Shown here: piece after piece, positions 11,760 through 24,836 of the stretch
How the letters are laid out: every line of letters starts with the position of its first letter
How positions within the stretch are numbered: position 1 is the stretch's first letter
Assembly (NCBI RefSeq): GCF_046630445.1
Contig: NC_092339.1
Coordinates: 77,394,001 to 77,458,000 of the forward strand
Reading direction: 5' to 3'
Source of the DNA: Rutidosis leptorrhynchoides
Taxonomy: Eukaryota > Streptophyta > Magnoliopsida > Asterales > Asteraceae
DNA length: 64,000 bases
The notes under the pieces: model-generated
What the model was told of the DNA's origin: nothing
Databases searched by the model: none
What the model saw: only the letters and a program-made list of their open reading frames with translations
Translations under genes and position numbers: made by a program

Positions 11760-14700
11760 CTATGAAGTTGGATTGTTTTGTGGAGATGAACATCTCGACA
11801 CATCCTTGCTATTTTGTACAAGTACATCATGATTGATAGATGCCAACTGTGATAGATTCTGCAAAAATAACAAATAGTTAATCCCCTTCATGACAAAATG
11901 CAAAATTTGAGTTAACAAGAAGACTACAAAAATATTTTGACTTAAAATCTATACACTCTTCTATAAGAGCAGAAGATAAAACAGAAGCTCATGGGACTAA
12001 GTCGGTGCCATCAACTTACTTAAAACGAATGATTAATAATGAGTCAATATTGCAAATAAGTTTAGTTAAATGCATAACGCACACTAGCTTAGATATAAAA
12101 TTCAAAAAAAAAAAAAAAAAAAAAAATGTGCTGATACTAGTTTTAGATCAAAAGTACAGGTTGGCAATAGTTGTTTCGGCTCACGTTTATCTTTATTCGA
12201 AATGTAGAAAAACCCGAAGGGTATTTCAATTCACAAGACATCCTAAATCAGTTTATTAAGAAAGTAAGATTACTATTGAAAATCTTGAATATGTGGTTGT
12301 TATGTGCGTAAGATAAGGTATAGAACCATATTGATACTACATTTTTTTAATTGAAATCATAAGGATAGTCATATATCTTTTTTTTTTTTTTTTTTTTTTT
12401 TTTTGTCATTTCCTATCAACATTAATAGTTTTTCAAAGCTTTGTTACATTTTATGTAAAATCAACATGTAGAGTTAGTTGATATATGACAACTACTTAAA
12501 ATACGCAGCAGAGAATATAACTATGGAAAAGACATTGTTATCCATCTAAAGGTACCTTGAAAGAGAAATTGATCCAGGAAAGATCATTACAAGAAGATGC
12601 TTCAAAGTCGGCAAGATCACCACATACGTCCATCTTCTGTGAAAAGTAAAGACAACAGTTCAGTGTCAATTCAATCTACAAAAGATACTCTTTTGTAATA
12701 TATAAAAAAAAAAATGATTATGATGTACAAAAGGTGTACCTCTCTTGTGTCCGAGCAGAATTCACTAGTGTCAGAAGTTTCATCACTGCAGTCTTGATCA
12801 TCAAGGGTCCCACTTGAACTACGACTATGTCTTGAAACAAAGTAACTGGTATCATCTATCCCATCTGGTTGTGGTACAAATGCCACCTATATACATATAT
12901 GAATTGAAAACTTAACTACACATTTGACTTCTAAAAACCAAAAACAGTGACTTTTTTATTTTTATTTTTTTGAAAAGCAACAAACAATGAATTTCAGTAT
13001 ATACCTTTTGCATAGCAAGGGTATCCCAGTTTACACCCTTGAAGAATGGATGTGCCTTTACCTGTAAATTTTAGGTTCAGTCTACAGTAACAAACAGTGG
13101 AAAACTATATAATTTCTAAACTAGAAATCACAAACCTCTGATGATCCATGTGAACCTAGACGCTGATTAGGATCGTGAATAAGAAACCTGAGGATAAATC
13201 ATCCATTTAAATGAAAAACGGTTATTTCAACATTCATGCAGCATTAAAAGAGGACATTTGCTCACTTTGTGACACACAAAATCATCATATGCTAGTTATA
13301 TTTGTCCGGTAAAACCAACCTGTTTATCATGTCTTGAGCCTCGACAGACATCTCATCCGGAATAGAAGGCCATGGTATTTTTGCATTAAGAATGTTGTAG
13401 AATATTCTCTATAAATCCAAGATAGTTCATATTGTTAGATACTTTATATATATGTACTGTATAGAATAACTGTATAAATGCCTATTTTCTTTATATATAT
13501 GTCTAGTTTCTTTATATATACCTCAGGATGGTCAGAGTTAAAAGGTGGGGTCCCCGTAATTAATTCGAACAGAATGACTCCAACTGACCACCAATCAGCA
13601 GCGTAACCTGCCCCAATGTTCATAACACAAGTTAGTTTTTTCTGTTATATAACTAATTTCAGCTAAACGAATGAATTCATTATTTCTAACCATGTTCGGT
13701 TCCAAGAAGTATTTCTGGAGCCAAATAATCTGGTGTACCAGCAGCCGAACGCTCTCGCCTATCTACACTCCATTCGTTGTTAACGTGATGATCATTAGAA
13801 ACTGCAACCTGAGTTAACTCAGGTCTAGTTAAATCACCGGTACTGTTCATTAGGCCAATTTTAGACAGCCCAAAGTCTGTAAGCTGATTAAAAAGATGTT
13901 AATTAGCAAACAACCAGAAGTGTATTATATGGTAAATGACTAAGGTGTTGTTTGTTTTTTAAGATTTTGTGTGAAGATCTGCAGACCACGTCTGTAAAGA
14001 AGACGTGGCCTGAAGGTCTGAATGCTGACTATTGAAGACTGTTTGGTTTTATGTGTGCAAAATAACTTAGGTGTTGTTTGTTTTTCAGTCTGCAGACCTT
14101 ATTATGTCTTACGTCTGCGCGCCCGCAGACGTTTTTACTGCTGCAGACTGTTTGTTTTTATGAAGACATAAGATAAAATAATGTGTTATTATGTCTGCAA
14201 CCTCGCAGACTTAGAAATGTGCTTCTAAGTGCTGCAGACAGAATTAAGTTATGTTGCAGACATAAAAACAAACACAAACAGTCTTCATTATTCAGCATAC
14301 AGACCTTCATCTTCTTAACAGACATGGTCCGCAGATCTTCAGACAAAAACATCTTAAAAAACAAACAACACCTTAATCATGTCTGCAGCAGTTAGAAGCA
14401 CATTTCTAAGTTTGCAAGGTTGCAGACAAAATAAGACATTATGTTATCTTATGTCTTCATAAAAACAAACAGTCTGCAGCAGTAAAAACGTCTGCGGACG
14501 CGCAGACATAAGACATAATATGCGGACGCGCAGACATAAGACATAATAAGATCTGCAGACTGAAAAACAAACGACACCTTTGTGGTTTTAGATCGTAAAC
14601 AAATATAACCATCATACTGTATTACACTAGAGTATGGTATTTAGTTAGCAATTTTAACAATCATATTTGTTTCCAGTTGAAGATATCACACCTTGATATG

Positions 14701-17700
14701 ACCATCATGTGCAATCAATATGTTGTCGGGTTTTAGATCTCTATGAACAATTCCTAAAGATTGAAGGTATTCAATAGCAAGTACCTGTATTATGCAAATA
14801 ATTATAGAATAACAAAAATATTATTTTTAAAAACATATAAGCAATAAACTTATTGACAAACCAGTTCAGCAATGTAGATGCGTGCTACATCTTCCTCAAG
14901 GCAACCAACAGTTCTTAGCAAAGAGAAAAGATCCCCTCCATTAAGATACTCCATTACTAAATAAAGGTAGTCTTTACTAGTAAACGAATAAAAAAACCGA
15001 ACCTGCAGCAGAAAACATATCCTTAAAAAATGCTACATAATGGACTTAACAATATACAAAAAAAGGAGTAAAAATTACCACGAATGGGTTTCGTATTGTG
15101 ATCAGTATGTTGCGTTCTGAAACTATCTTCTCAATATCATTCTTTCTAAGCATATCCATTTTCTTGAGCATCTGTACAAGCAATTGGCTAACCATCAGAA
15201 CAAATTTAACAGATAAAAAGAGGTTAAAATAATTCTTGAAAATTCTGATGCAAAAGGTCATACCTTTATAGCAAACAAATCCCCGGTAGTACGTTTTCGT
15301 GCAAGAAATACTTTACCATAAGCTCCTTTGCTAATTGGTTTAATAATTTCAAAATCATCAATGCTTGTTCGCTCTTTATGTAGAAGATATGAAGGGGTGG
15401 AGACTGAACTGGTCTGAGATCCAGTATCCAACAAAGAAGGATATCCAACATCACTCGTTCTTTTATTTGTATCCTCTAGTTCACATGAAATTATATATTT
15501 CTCCCTGTAGACGTGTAACTAAATGTGTAAATAGATGTATAAACACTAAAAATACACATACATGTATCGTTAGTCAAGATTACCGGATGAGTTTTTCTAT
15601 TCGGAGCCCAAATGTGTCTATAACAAGAGCTTTGAGCTGGCTCTTTTGTAAAACATCTTGCAAATCTTGCATACATGTAAGCAAGACCTGATGTGAACTT
15701 TCTTCCGTAAGATCTGTCTCGGATGCTAAACGGGCAAGGTCTCTAAGGTCAGTCATCTGCAGAGGAAGAAAAGTATTCTAAGTACATGTTCTTTTTCCTA
15801 TATTACATAATGAGGTCTTTCATGAGGCATAAAGTTAGGATACAAGTAGCAGTTAACACCTATGAATGACAAAACGTTGGTGTGGTTGAAACCCTACGAG
15901 TTATGTATTCAGTAACGATACACTGGGAAAATGCAAAAATATATGGAAGCTTCTACACGCATATGGTATTATCCATAAATAGACATCCTTTGACAAAAGT
16001 AGACGAATTTGCACATATTTAAGAAATTGTCGAAAAGCAACAAAGAAGGTATGTCACTCTAATTAGGTTACTTCTATACCTAGCAACTGAGACCCATACT
16101 TTCAAATTTGGGTCAAATGGGTCAAGCTTTCGGGTCAATTGGGTCTTGAGAAAATTAGGTCTGACAATGTAACCCAAAACTTAAAAAAAGGTCCAATGAG
16201 TTTTTCTCCAACCTATTGGTTCTTGAGAAAAATATAAAAGAACATGTCAGTCGGGTATCAAATTCTAAAGTTCATTAAATAGTGACAGGTCTAATGGGTC
16301 AAATGGATCGAGCATAACAAGTTTCATCCCTCAATCATTTATGAAAGCATTAATGCTTATATCAATTATTATGTATATTAATATCTTTTTTATATATAAT
16401 AAATATTAATAATAAATAAATAATGATAATTAAAACAATATATTAAATATAAAAGATCAAATGTAAAAGTATATGACCCGTTTGGACCTATTTGACCCAT
16501 TTGACCCGTTACTCATTTCGACCTGTTACCCAAACAGAACCTGAACCGTTTGGACCCGTTTAAAATTTTTACCCGCTTAGCCCATGACCCATTTCAACCC
16601 AAAATTGTTTTGACCCATTACCCAAACCGACCCAACCTCAACCTGACCCGTTTTCCACGTATAGTTACTTCTATAGCATTATGCTAAACCTAGCACTAAA
16701 TCAAAAACAAAAAGGACAAGCATGGAAAAGCCAAGATACTATATAAATATAAAATAAAGGACACCGAGAACAAAATACTTAAAAAAAAAAAAAAGGCTTA
16801 CAAGATAACCAGAAACGATTTATATGATGAAATTTTATTCACTTTTAATAAGAACAGGCTTACATGTTGCACATCTTCTAACTCAGAAGGGTTATTATGC
16901 TCTAACCAGAAGAAGTCAAAGTTTGCTCTTGGAGTATTTGTGGAGGATGCTGATGTCATGCTTCCTGTTGAAGAAGGAGGACCATATTGACTTTTCACAC
17001 CAGGGAATCCCTTCAAATTAAAGAAGGTAACAGGGGTCGAGTCTTCTATGCATGCGGTGTCCATTTCATGAAGATCCTCAAACATTCCTTCAACGCCTTT
17101 ATTTCTCCACTCACTTATTTTAGGAGAGCAATTATCTAAAGTTGCTATAGAATTAGAAATTTGCATTTGTGAAGTTTGATGGCTATCATCAACAACATGT
17201 ACACTTGGAGTGCAAGAATCAATGATTTGATCAAGTATATCTGCTAGTGCTAAAAGGCTATCGTTTACATCTATACCTTTAAGATCACATTTTTCTGCAT
17301 AAGCACATATATATGAATGAGACTCCAAATGTGAAGTCGGAACATATTCCTCACATATTCTACAGATTACTAAATCTTCATTTTGGATGTAATCAAACTT
17401 TTGTTCAGCTTCAAACTTGTTTCCAATATCATCTACATTGGATTCAATGATCCCTAAATTTAAAAGCCAGCTCCTTTCATAAGAAGGAATCTTTTCCAAA
17501 CATTCTTTCAATTTGAGAAGAGAGATCTCATTAATATGCTCACTGTTCTTTTCAAAAAGTAGCAACCTTGTGCAACGTGTTAATATAAAAAGCATCCTTG
17601 TATAAAGCCACTTCAATTGCCCAGATTGGCAATCATGCCTCTTTTTTGTTAATTCTTGAACAATGGTTTCACATGTGGTTCGAAACTCAAGGCTCGACAT

Positions 17701-19799
17701 CTCTATACATAGTTTAACGAGAACGAGCAGCTCATCGATCAATCTTTGTTCTTCCAAAGACAAAGTATCAGACTTTTGTGATACCTCGATTACCTCCTTT
17801 TTGAATAAATCTAGCTCTGTGTTAACCAACTCTTTGGCAGCATGAAAGTTTGACCTATATGACCTCAAAAGTTCCTGAATACTAGCCAATCAGTATACAA
17901 GCATAGGTGGCAACCTAAAACATTTTGTTTGGCTGCTTAAAAATCTATTAGTTAGACTATACCTTCAAATCACCAAAGCTATGGGCTCGAGTATACGTAG
18001 GTCTAATGCCACCTTTAGGCCCAAGTTCATGAGAAAAGCTTTTCAGTACTTCAGGCATCTTATCAGCAGATGTTTTTCCTGTTTCTGTTTGTTTACCGAA
18101 TGTGCTTTTTCCTATCTTTTGTTGTTTAACTGATAGAGCTTCCTTGTCAAATGCCTTGACTTCATGGTTTATTTTCTGCCACATTTTAGATTAAATTATG
18201 CAATAGCTGAATTTGTAATGAAAAAAGATTTATCTGATATGCTATATGAAGTCTCACCTTAGCCTCAGGAGGCTTATCTCTGATAGCTCTATTAGAATCC
18301 TTGGATAGATGAGATGTGACCCATCGGGCAACTCTTTTTCCTTTACGGAGTCCTGGTACATCCAAATGAATGAATGATGCTCGTTTAGTACATCAAGAAT
18401 CAATAATATAATTCACAAGAACATTAAACAAATCTAAAATTTAACAACAAGTATATGTTGATAACTTAAACTCATAGCTCTGTTACACTGCTACTGAAAA
18501 CCATAATCGTTAATCTTAATTCCTGGGGCAGTAAAACTAAGTGTTCAGCAGGTTAGGTAATGGTCAAAACAGGCAATTTAGGATGGGACGGGCCGGGTTG
18601 ACCAGAAACGCTGTTGTCCATATAGAACTTCATACAAATAATTTATGTGCCAAATATATGACAAGAAAGATTCTCTTTTTACATCAGGATTTAATTATTA
18701 ATTTAAGTAGAAAACACTCGTGAGAAAATGTTAGAGCGTTACAAAACACTTCATAAGAGTGGATATGAATTTTTACCAACATCCTTTAAAGTAAATTCTT
18801 TTATTTTTACATGTTTGAACTGTCGTAAATGACACATAATCTGAATTGACCCATTCCTAAGTAACTGGGTGGAAATTGCCACCTCTAATGAATGGCCACA
18901 TCCTTTACAATAAATTCTTTTATTTTTACATGGTTGAACTGTCGTAAATGACATAATCTGAATTGACCCATTCCTAAGTAGCTGGGTGGAAATTGTCACC
19001 TCTAATATATGGACAAAAGCTAATCCTTTAATCTGTATAAGTTTCTACTCTCCTACTCATTTTCGCAATTAAAACTTTTATTGAGCAACTAATGCTATAT
19101 TCACGATTTTTGTTCAGAACGGCTTATCTCTTCTCTACGTTAATTACTCGGTCATTTTAGTGTCCAGTGGTTAGGTAACTGCACCATCACACAATCCATG
19201 TACTACATATAATCAAAGCATGGAAATGAAATAAGTAGTTATTACCTAAATAGCTAAAACAAAGTTTCTAGAAACAAATATTACAATAATCTTACTATCA
19301 ACATCAGAAGTTCAACTGAATGACATCGTATATATTCGGTATATACTTACATGTATAGTAAAAAACCACAAATTTGAAGCTAACATTCTCGCTTATTGGT
19401 AACAAATTGAAAATCATCCTTCCTTTTCTATTGATAACTTACTCTTATATACATACTTACATGCATATTCAGTATCTCCATTAATCCAAATACGACGTTA
19501 TTAAATTGAATAAAGCTAATTACAATAAAAAAAATAATTATAAACAATAAATAGTCAAAATTAGTACCTTCTTTAGACGAATGAAGCTTAACGAATCCTT
19601 TACTAAACGACCTCTGATGATTCAGCTTAAAACGATTCGTGATAGACTTACTATTCTGATTATCTGAGCTAGAATAATGATTATCGTTAGAATTAGACGT
19701 AATACGAGTTTTAATCCGATTTAAACCGGTCGGAATCCCAACCGCCTCCGACGATTCACCGTCGTTTTGAGTCGGTCCGGTAATCGTAGTTGTATCCAT
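11760..19799 (-). CDS. IRE4: AGC serine/threonine kinase, IRE family (IRE4-like)
   Basis: Seventeen exons, each with GT/AG borders, give 1031 aa with all phases consistent: 19568-19799, 18258-18352, 17963-18175, 16864-17874, 15584-15756, 15264-15504, 15079-15171, 14862-15002, 14692-14784, 13691-13883, 13522-13607, 13320-13408, 13136-13187, 13005-13061, 12740-12886, 12556-12636, 11760-11858. The N-terminal half has the family's KGKRVARWV block (about 80-90) and a Cys/His cluster, C-x2-C...H-x3-H...C (351-376). The kinase domain starts near 626: glycine loop SKGAYGKV, catalytic Lys in AIK (655), HRDLKPDN (747-754), DFG (767), GTPDYLAPE. The tail ends [13 protein letters not shown], as in IRE proteins. 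In Arabidopsis IRE kinases act in root-hair tip growth and related growth control. Length and tail match IRE4 better than the longer IRE/IREH1, but the paralogue assignment is by recall. No defect is seen. Introns hold MITEs and tandem repeats. Confidence 0.88.
13941..14573. mobile_element. Interleaved fold-back MITE cluster in a kinase intron
   Basis: Inside the intron between exons 9 and 10. Four copies of the end motif GGTGTTGTTTGTTTTT occur, two direct (about 13942 and 14068) and two inverted (ending about 14374 and 14572). The first pairs with the third over a long arm that includes TTTAAGAT, and the second pairs with the fourth over about 170 bp including CAGTCTGCAGA. The order is L1-L2-R1-R2, so the two fold-backs are interleaved rather than nested. 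GTCTGCAGAC-like palindromes are frequent. No transposase is present and the superfamily is not settled. Confidence 0.65.
16079..16663. repeat. GGGTCAA/TTGACCC-rich inverted repeat element
   Basis: The left side is rich in GGGTCAAATGGGTCAA-like motifs and the right side in their complements (TTGACCCATTTGACCC), around an AT-rich centre, so it can fold back. It is flanked by the 12 bp direct repeat GTTACTTCTATA (16067-16078 and 16664-16675). It lies in the intron between kinase exons 4 and 5. It looks like a non-autonomous element; the superfamily is not clear. Confidence 0.6.
18779..19014. repeat. Tandem duplication, 119 bp period
   Basis: Two copies starting ACATCCTTTA (18779 and 18898) with only a few differences, including matching AATTGACCCATTCCTAAGTA blocks. 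They lie in the first intron of the kinase gene. Confidence 0.9.
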
Positions 19800-20243
19800 T
19801 CACTACTGAGAAGTGAAATACCTAAATATCAAATGAAATTAATTTAACCTAAAAAAGTATGATTGGCGATTAATAGAGAGATATATAACGGTATGTATAT
19901 ATGTGTAATATGTGTTTCTTCGAATTTCATGGCTGCTGAATAAGTCTGTACGAAACAAGGTGATTAAAAGATTTGCGAATATGTCAAAGTGTGTAGATTT
20001 GTGAAAAACATTGTAAGTGCATAAAAGGAGCTAATACATTTACATTTATATTCCGTTTTAAAATTGATGATAGTGATTTGTAGAATCAAGATTAAATAAG
20101 TAATTCTGGGTTAGATACTGTCCTTAAGTTGAATGATATTGTGCGATATTTTATTGAATTATTTTTGTGGTGAAAGTGGCTGGAGATAGTTCAATACTCC
20201 CTTCTCTTTTATAATTAAATACAGTTGACAAAAATATTTTAAA
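19800..20243 (-). promoter_or_regulatory. Upstream region of the IRE-like kinase
   Basis: AT-rich sequence directly upstream of the kinase ATG (19797-19799). It should contain the promoter and 5' UTR, but no single element can be assigned with confidence. Confidence 0.35.
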
Positions 20244-20387
20244 GAAAATGCTAACGATAGCCTTAAGGGTTATCGTCAACATACATTATGTATATGTACA
20301 TGGCGGTTATTAGTTATTTTCATAAAAGCGGTTATCAAAATTTACAATATTTTAAAGCCTCCCTAAGGACTGTCATTAGCATTTTTC
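20244..20387. mobile_element. Mutator-like MITE, 144 bp
   Basis: Imperfect inverted ends of about 26 bp (GAAAATGCTAACGATAG at the left, and GAAAAATGCTAATGACAG read from the right). It is flanked by ATATTTTAAA on both sides (20234-20243 and 20388-20397), which fits a 9 bp Mutator-type duplication plus one matching base. No coding capacity. Confidence 0.7.
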
Positions 20388-20397
20388 ATATTTTAAA

Positions 20398-22861
20398 TAA
20401 ATAAAAAGTTAATCCGGATAGAGTAATTTTTAATTATCTCAAACTAATAATTTATTTCCATTAATAAAAAGATGACGCTAACCACTTGCACTATGTGAAG
20501 ATTAGTTTTAAATATGGCGACATCAAATATGAATAAAGCTTTTGTAAAAGATCAAAATAGCCTAAACTAAAGTACCCTTGCCTTTGTGAATTGATACTGT
20601 ATATAGGATAATTTGTTTGAATTTTGGAACGAGTTACATTTTTAGCAAATCATGACTTCCAATTATACATTAAATATGCCACTTGATATTGTATATATAC
20701 TAAATATAGAGATTAGATTCCCTTATGTAACATGATCCTTATTTGTATGTGAATCATAATAAATAAATAAATAAATAAATTATACAACGTAGTATAATAA
20801 TAATAGTAATTCTCTACAATTACTTCTTACAAAAATCATACTTTAAGAAATAAAATTAGTTAAGAGGATTGTAATTCTAAATAAGATTTACTTTTAAAGT
20901 GTCACAAACCTACTATTTTGTTGTGAAATCCAGTAATCCTATGCTTAAGGATTAATTATGATGAGACCATTACAAGACCAGGTCAACAATTTTCATATTG
21001 GATAAGGTTAGGCTTTTGATCAACGATTATCCTCTAGAGTCCTAAGTCAAAACATAATAAAGTTAAATCTATCCGTCTGATAATTACAAGCATAATGATA
21101 TCTTGATTCACTAAATATTTGAATTTAATTAGATAATTTCATCGTGCATATATACCTAAGTATTTTTGGAAATGGTATCGAAAAAAGGTTGCAACTATAA
21201 CTGGTCTTCCACTTTTTCCTGAAATAATCAATCGAATACAGACTATAACCTTAAAACAACTTACAGTTGCCAAACACAACCTACTTAACCGTCATGATCA
21301 TCCACAACTTGATTGTTTACAAACTCTCTCTTCTTTGACTAAAACCACTAGATTCAATATTTGAACATCTATACTTTAATTCCGACCCTTTCTTAATCTG
21401 AGTCCATAAAGGCAGGTAGCAAATTTGGGTCAATAGAAGTGGGTCTAAATGAATTCCCACCCGTGTATATTGTTGGTGAACCATATCTTTTTGGGGGCCC
21501 TCTAATACCACCACGGGGGCACTACCGCCACCTCTCACATAAAGCTGAGAAGAAACATTATAAACGTACATCTTTTCTTGAATGGCGATTACAAAATAAC
21601 CTTTTATTGCCTCAAAAGCTAACGGTCAATGATCTACATCAAATTTCTTCTTTGATCTTACACGACACTTGAAATTCATAGTCAGCATAAATAAGCAAAT
21701 GCATCAGTTCACCTCCAAAAGTAAATTCATATGCCTCCCTCTATCTGATGCATCAGGAACATAATTTAACGCGTACGATCCATTAAAACCTTCACAGAGC
21801 TTCCCTAAGCTTCATAGTCCTCAAATCTAAAGAACAGTCTCATTCCTAAAACCGAAAGGTAAGACAACATAGACGTAACTGGTGAACCCGTTTTCGTATT
21901 AAAATTGAAGCATAACCTCACCGTACCACGTGAAAACATAAAACTTACCAACATCATCACCAACACCAATATACTTAACTCTCCAGCATCCTTGAAAGGT
22001 AATACAACAAGAGAAGTCGCTTTCGTATCGGGTTTCACAGCAAAAACAAATTGAAATTTTTCAGACCAAAACAAACTATGCTTAGCAACAGACAAAGCTC
22101 CATTCTTCAACTTTATTACTTCCTTTCACTACTGAATCACCATCAATTACTACGTTAGGGATGACAATGAATCGTATATGTATCGGATATGGATTGGTGA
22201 GCCTATAAACATATTCATATCCAATTAATTTTTAAAATCCATATCTATATCTATTTCTTTAAAAACAATTCATTCATCCATATTTATATCCGTTGAATGA
22301 AGCGGATAAAAAACGGATATATGTTGAATATAAAGTTTTTCGAATACTATTGCTATTATGAATTGAAATCATTAAAGTATTTTCAATAAAGATATTTAAT
22401 ATATGCAATATATATGAATTTAATATTATTACATAGTTGTATCTTCACGATCTATATTTTCGATAACATTTTAATAGTTTACTAGCTTAATGCCCGCAAA
22501 TTCGCGGGGCTACTTTATGGGACCAAACAAGTATTAGTTAGAAAGTACTTAATGTGAAACATTATATTATTTGCGTGGTTTTTAGTAACGGACACAATCA
22601 TAGAATATTGTTATATAGTTGTTGAGCAAATTATAACAAGATTAAGGGGCACGTGTTTCGCTGCTAAGAATTGTATGTGATTATTTCGATGGCTATTCAT
22701 TATACACTCAGTTTACATGGCAAAGTATTATAGGGTCAAAAAGTTATCATCATCGATGGCTATTCATTACAAAGTAAATTACATGCCAAAGTTTTTAGAC
22801 GGTTTAGGCAAAAATGCACAACACATTTGCTCTCAGTAGTTCTTTCGGTTGCTTTATTTGA
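20398..22861. other. Intergenic, AT-rich, no gene recognised
   Basis: It contains an AAAT-type microsatellite near 20758-20780 and two minus-strand open stretches (21317-21571 and 21805-22110) with no recognisable domain; these could be old pseudogene pieces. Between 22150 and 22330 ATATCCG/CGGATAT motifs recur. At 22493-22509 there is a GCCCGC...GCGGGGC hairpin-like palindrome. Confidence 0.5.
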
Positions 22862-23023
22862 CTAACGATAACAAACGTGGGCTTCGTAGTTGCTACGATA
22901 TTGCTGGCCTCGAATGCTCTCATTCCTTATTTTCCTTTGTTGTTGCATTGCCATGACGTGATAGTAACATAGATCACAAAAGTTGGAAACTACTTTCACA
23001 TATTTCTCTCCTTCACCAAACCA
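22862..23023 (-). CDS. Candidate terminal exon of an unrecognised host gene
   Basis: After an acceptor (ATTGTAG) this gives 53 codons and a stop. The residues look like constrained protein: WFGEGEKYVKVVSNFCDLC, YYHVMAMQQQRKIRNESIR, GQQYRSNYEA. There are two Cys in FCDLC and a basic/Gln-rich helix. I do not recognise the family. It may belong to the same minus-strand gene as the exon candidates at 24736-24836 and 47317-47365, but the phase does not allow a direct join to 24736-24836, so at least one exon would be missing between them. Confidence 0.4.
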   Translation of the reverse strand, partial: WFGEGEKYVKVVSNFCDLCYYHVMAMQQQRKIRNESIRGQQYRSNYEAHVCYR

Positions 23024-24735
23024 CTACAATTAAAAACATCATCAAGATTAGTTACGATATACTAAAAAATCAATATCGACATATTTATTCATGACCAAGT
23101 CTATAGGATTGTGTTTTATTGCTCGTAAGATTGTTTGGCTAAACGGGTGACGGGTCAAATAGGTTAAAAAGTCACCAAACCTCTATTTGAATGCATGCAT
23201 AAAACCTCCAACTTATTTTATCAATTAAATGGAAATTACAAAAAAAACATCCACAATCCTCGATACAATAAACGATAAAGCAAAAGAGAACATGAATTGG
23301 AAAAATGCATGCATAATTACAGTCATAACACTAAGTATATGTATAAATCTCCTAAGACGCCGTTGCTGTAGTCAGTGTAGTGTGTTTGGTATAATTGATT
23401 TCTTTTTGTAGTATAATCTCATTATAGGCATCAGGTGAAAAAATTAAGGTAACAAATCAGGAAATGACAACACCAAATACGACTTATAAAACATACATTA
23501 GAAACCAAATATGAGAAGCATCCTGTAAAAAATTAACAATACACACATATTGGGAAGCAACCATAATTACTAATGGGTAATTAGAACCCGAGGAATCAAA
23601 CGGCGTATATGTCGATCAAATTTGTCAAAAAAAAAAAAAAAAAAAAGATGGAAAACAAACCCAACAGCATCCCAAAACAAAGACCAACTGAAATTTATTA
23701 GCTCATTATAACGACAACCCACAAAAAATGAAAATACAAGAAAACAAAACAACCCATACAAAAGAGCACAGATGCACTACCACCAACGCCAAATGGCGAA
23801 ATGTTTTCCGTCACGGACACGTCGTGTTATCATCCGACGCAAATAAGATCTGGTAGCAAGTTTCCTCGAAGAAACAACAGGCGGCTGACACACACATCAA
23901 AATCGAAGGGTTACCAAAAAACATGTACGAAAATTATACGAAAACAAAAGAACATAAACCCTAAAGTTCGAAGGGTTACCAAAAAACAGGTACGAAAATT
24001 ATACGAAAACAAAAGAACATAAACCCTAAAGTAACGATATAAGAATACCGTGAGAGATCAAACATCGCAGAAAGTAGATGGAACGAAGAAGTAGCCGTAA
24101 CGTTTTTAGTTACAAAAAAAAGATAATTTGTTCGAACGCGCTTCGCTGCTCAAGATTTGAGAGCTTATACTACAATACAACACTACATGTTATACTACAT
24201 CGTAGGTTACAAAATATAATAACTTGTTTGCCTGAGAATTTTTACTACAAAGATGACTGCTTCATTAGCTAAAATACATGCATATTGAACTCCAATATAT
24301 GAAAATGATATTGCATTCAAACAGTATAAATAAATTGAAGTTTACCTTCATAAATCATTATTTGAATAAGTAATGTAGAGTATGGTAATAGACCCCGAGA
24401 GAAACACTCTATTGCCTTCATCAGTTTTGAATAAGTTATTTATTTATTTTAATGATAGAAGTAATAGTAATAATGCCATATGTGTGCATAATAAATCGAA
24501 AAATATGAAGAACATTAAAATTAAGCACATAAAGTAAATTAAAATTAATCACACAAAGTAAATGACTATGAATTGTGACAAGTTATAATTATCAAATCAG
24601 TTTTCATGAATGGAACTCTTAGTATTAGTATGAAACTTCTGCAACTGAGCTTGAAAGAGTATGTATGCAATATTCACAAATTTAAACAACTTAAAACAGT
24701 ATCTTTGTAGTAGACAAATCATTACATATATTCAC
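23024..24735. other. AT-rich region, intronic or intergenic
   Basis: If the flanking exon candidates belong to one gene, this is intron. It contains a poly(A) tract at about 23627-23646 and a 65 bp tandem duplication at 23903-24032. No coding sequence is recognised. Confidence 0.4.
23903..24032. repeat. 65 bp tandem duplication
   Basis: Two almost identical copies starting TCGAAGGGTTACC (23903-23967 and 23968-24032). The difference I see is an ACATG versus ACAGG change. Very recent. Confidence 0.9.
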
Positions 24736-24836
24736 CTGAGAACTGGATATGCAGGCTCAATTACATTCGTAACACCATTACTAAATGAAGCTAATTCATC
24801 TGATCTTGAAATGGGAGCAACATAAGCAGGCGCAAA
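24736..24836 (-). CDS. Candidate internal exon of an unrecognised host gene
   Basis: Bounded by an acceptor (GGAAG|TTT) and a donor (CTCAG|GTGAAT). It encodes 33 codons plus two bases: FAPAYVAPISRSDELASFS, then NGVTNVIEPAYPVLR. Composition and clean splice borders suggest a real exon. I do not recognise the family. Confidence 0.4.

Noticed and set aside
21317-22110. Two minus-strand frames of 84 and 101 aa
   Set aside because: No recognisable domain and no splice context that extends them; at best old pseudogene pieces.
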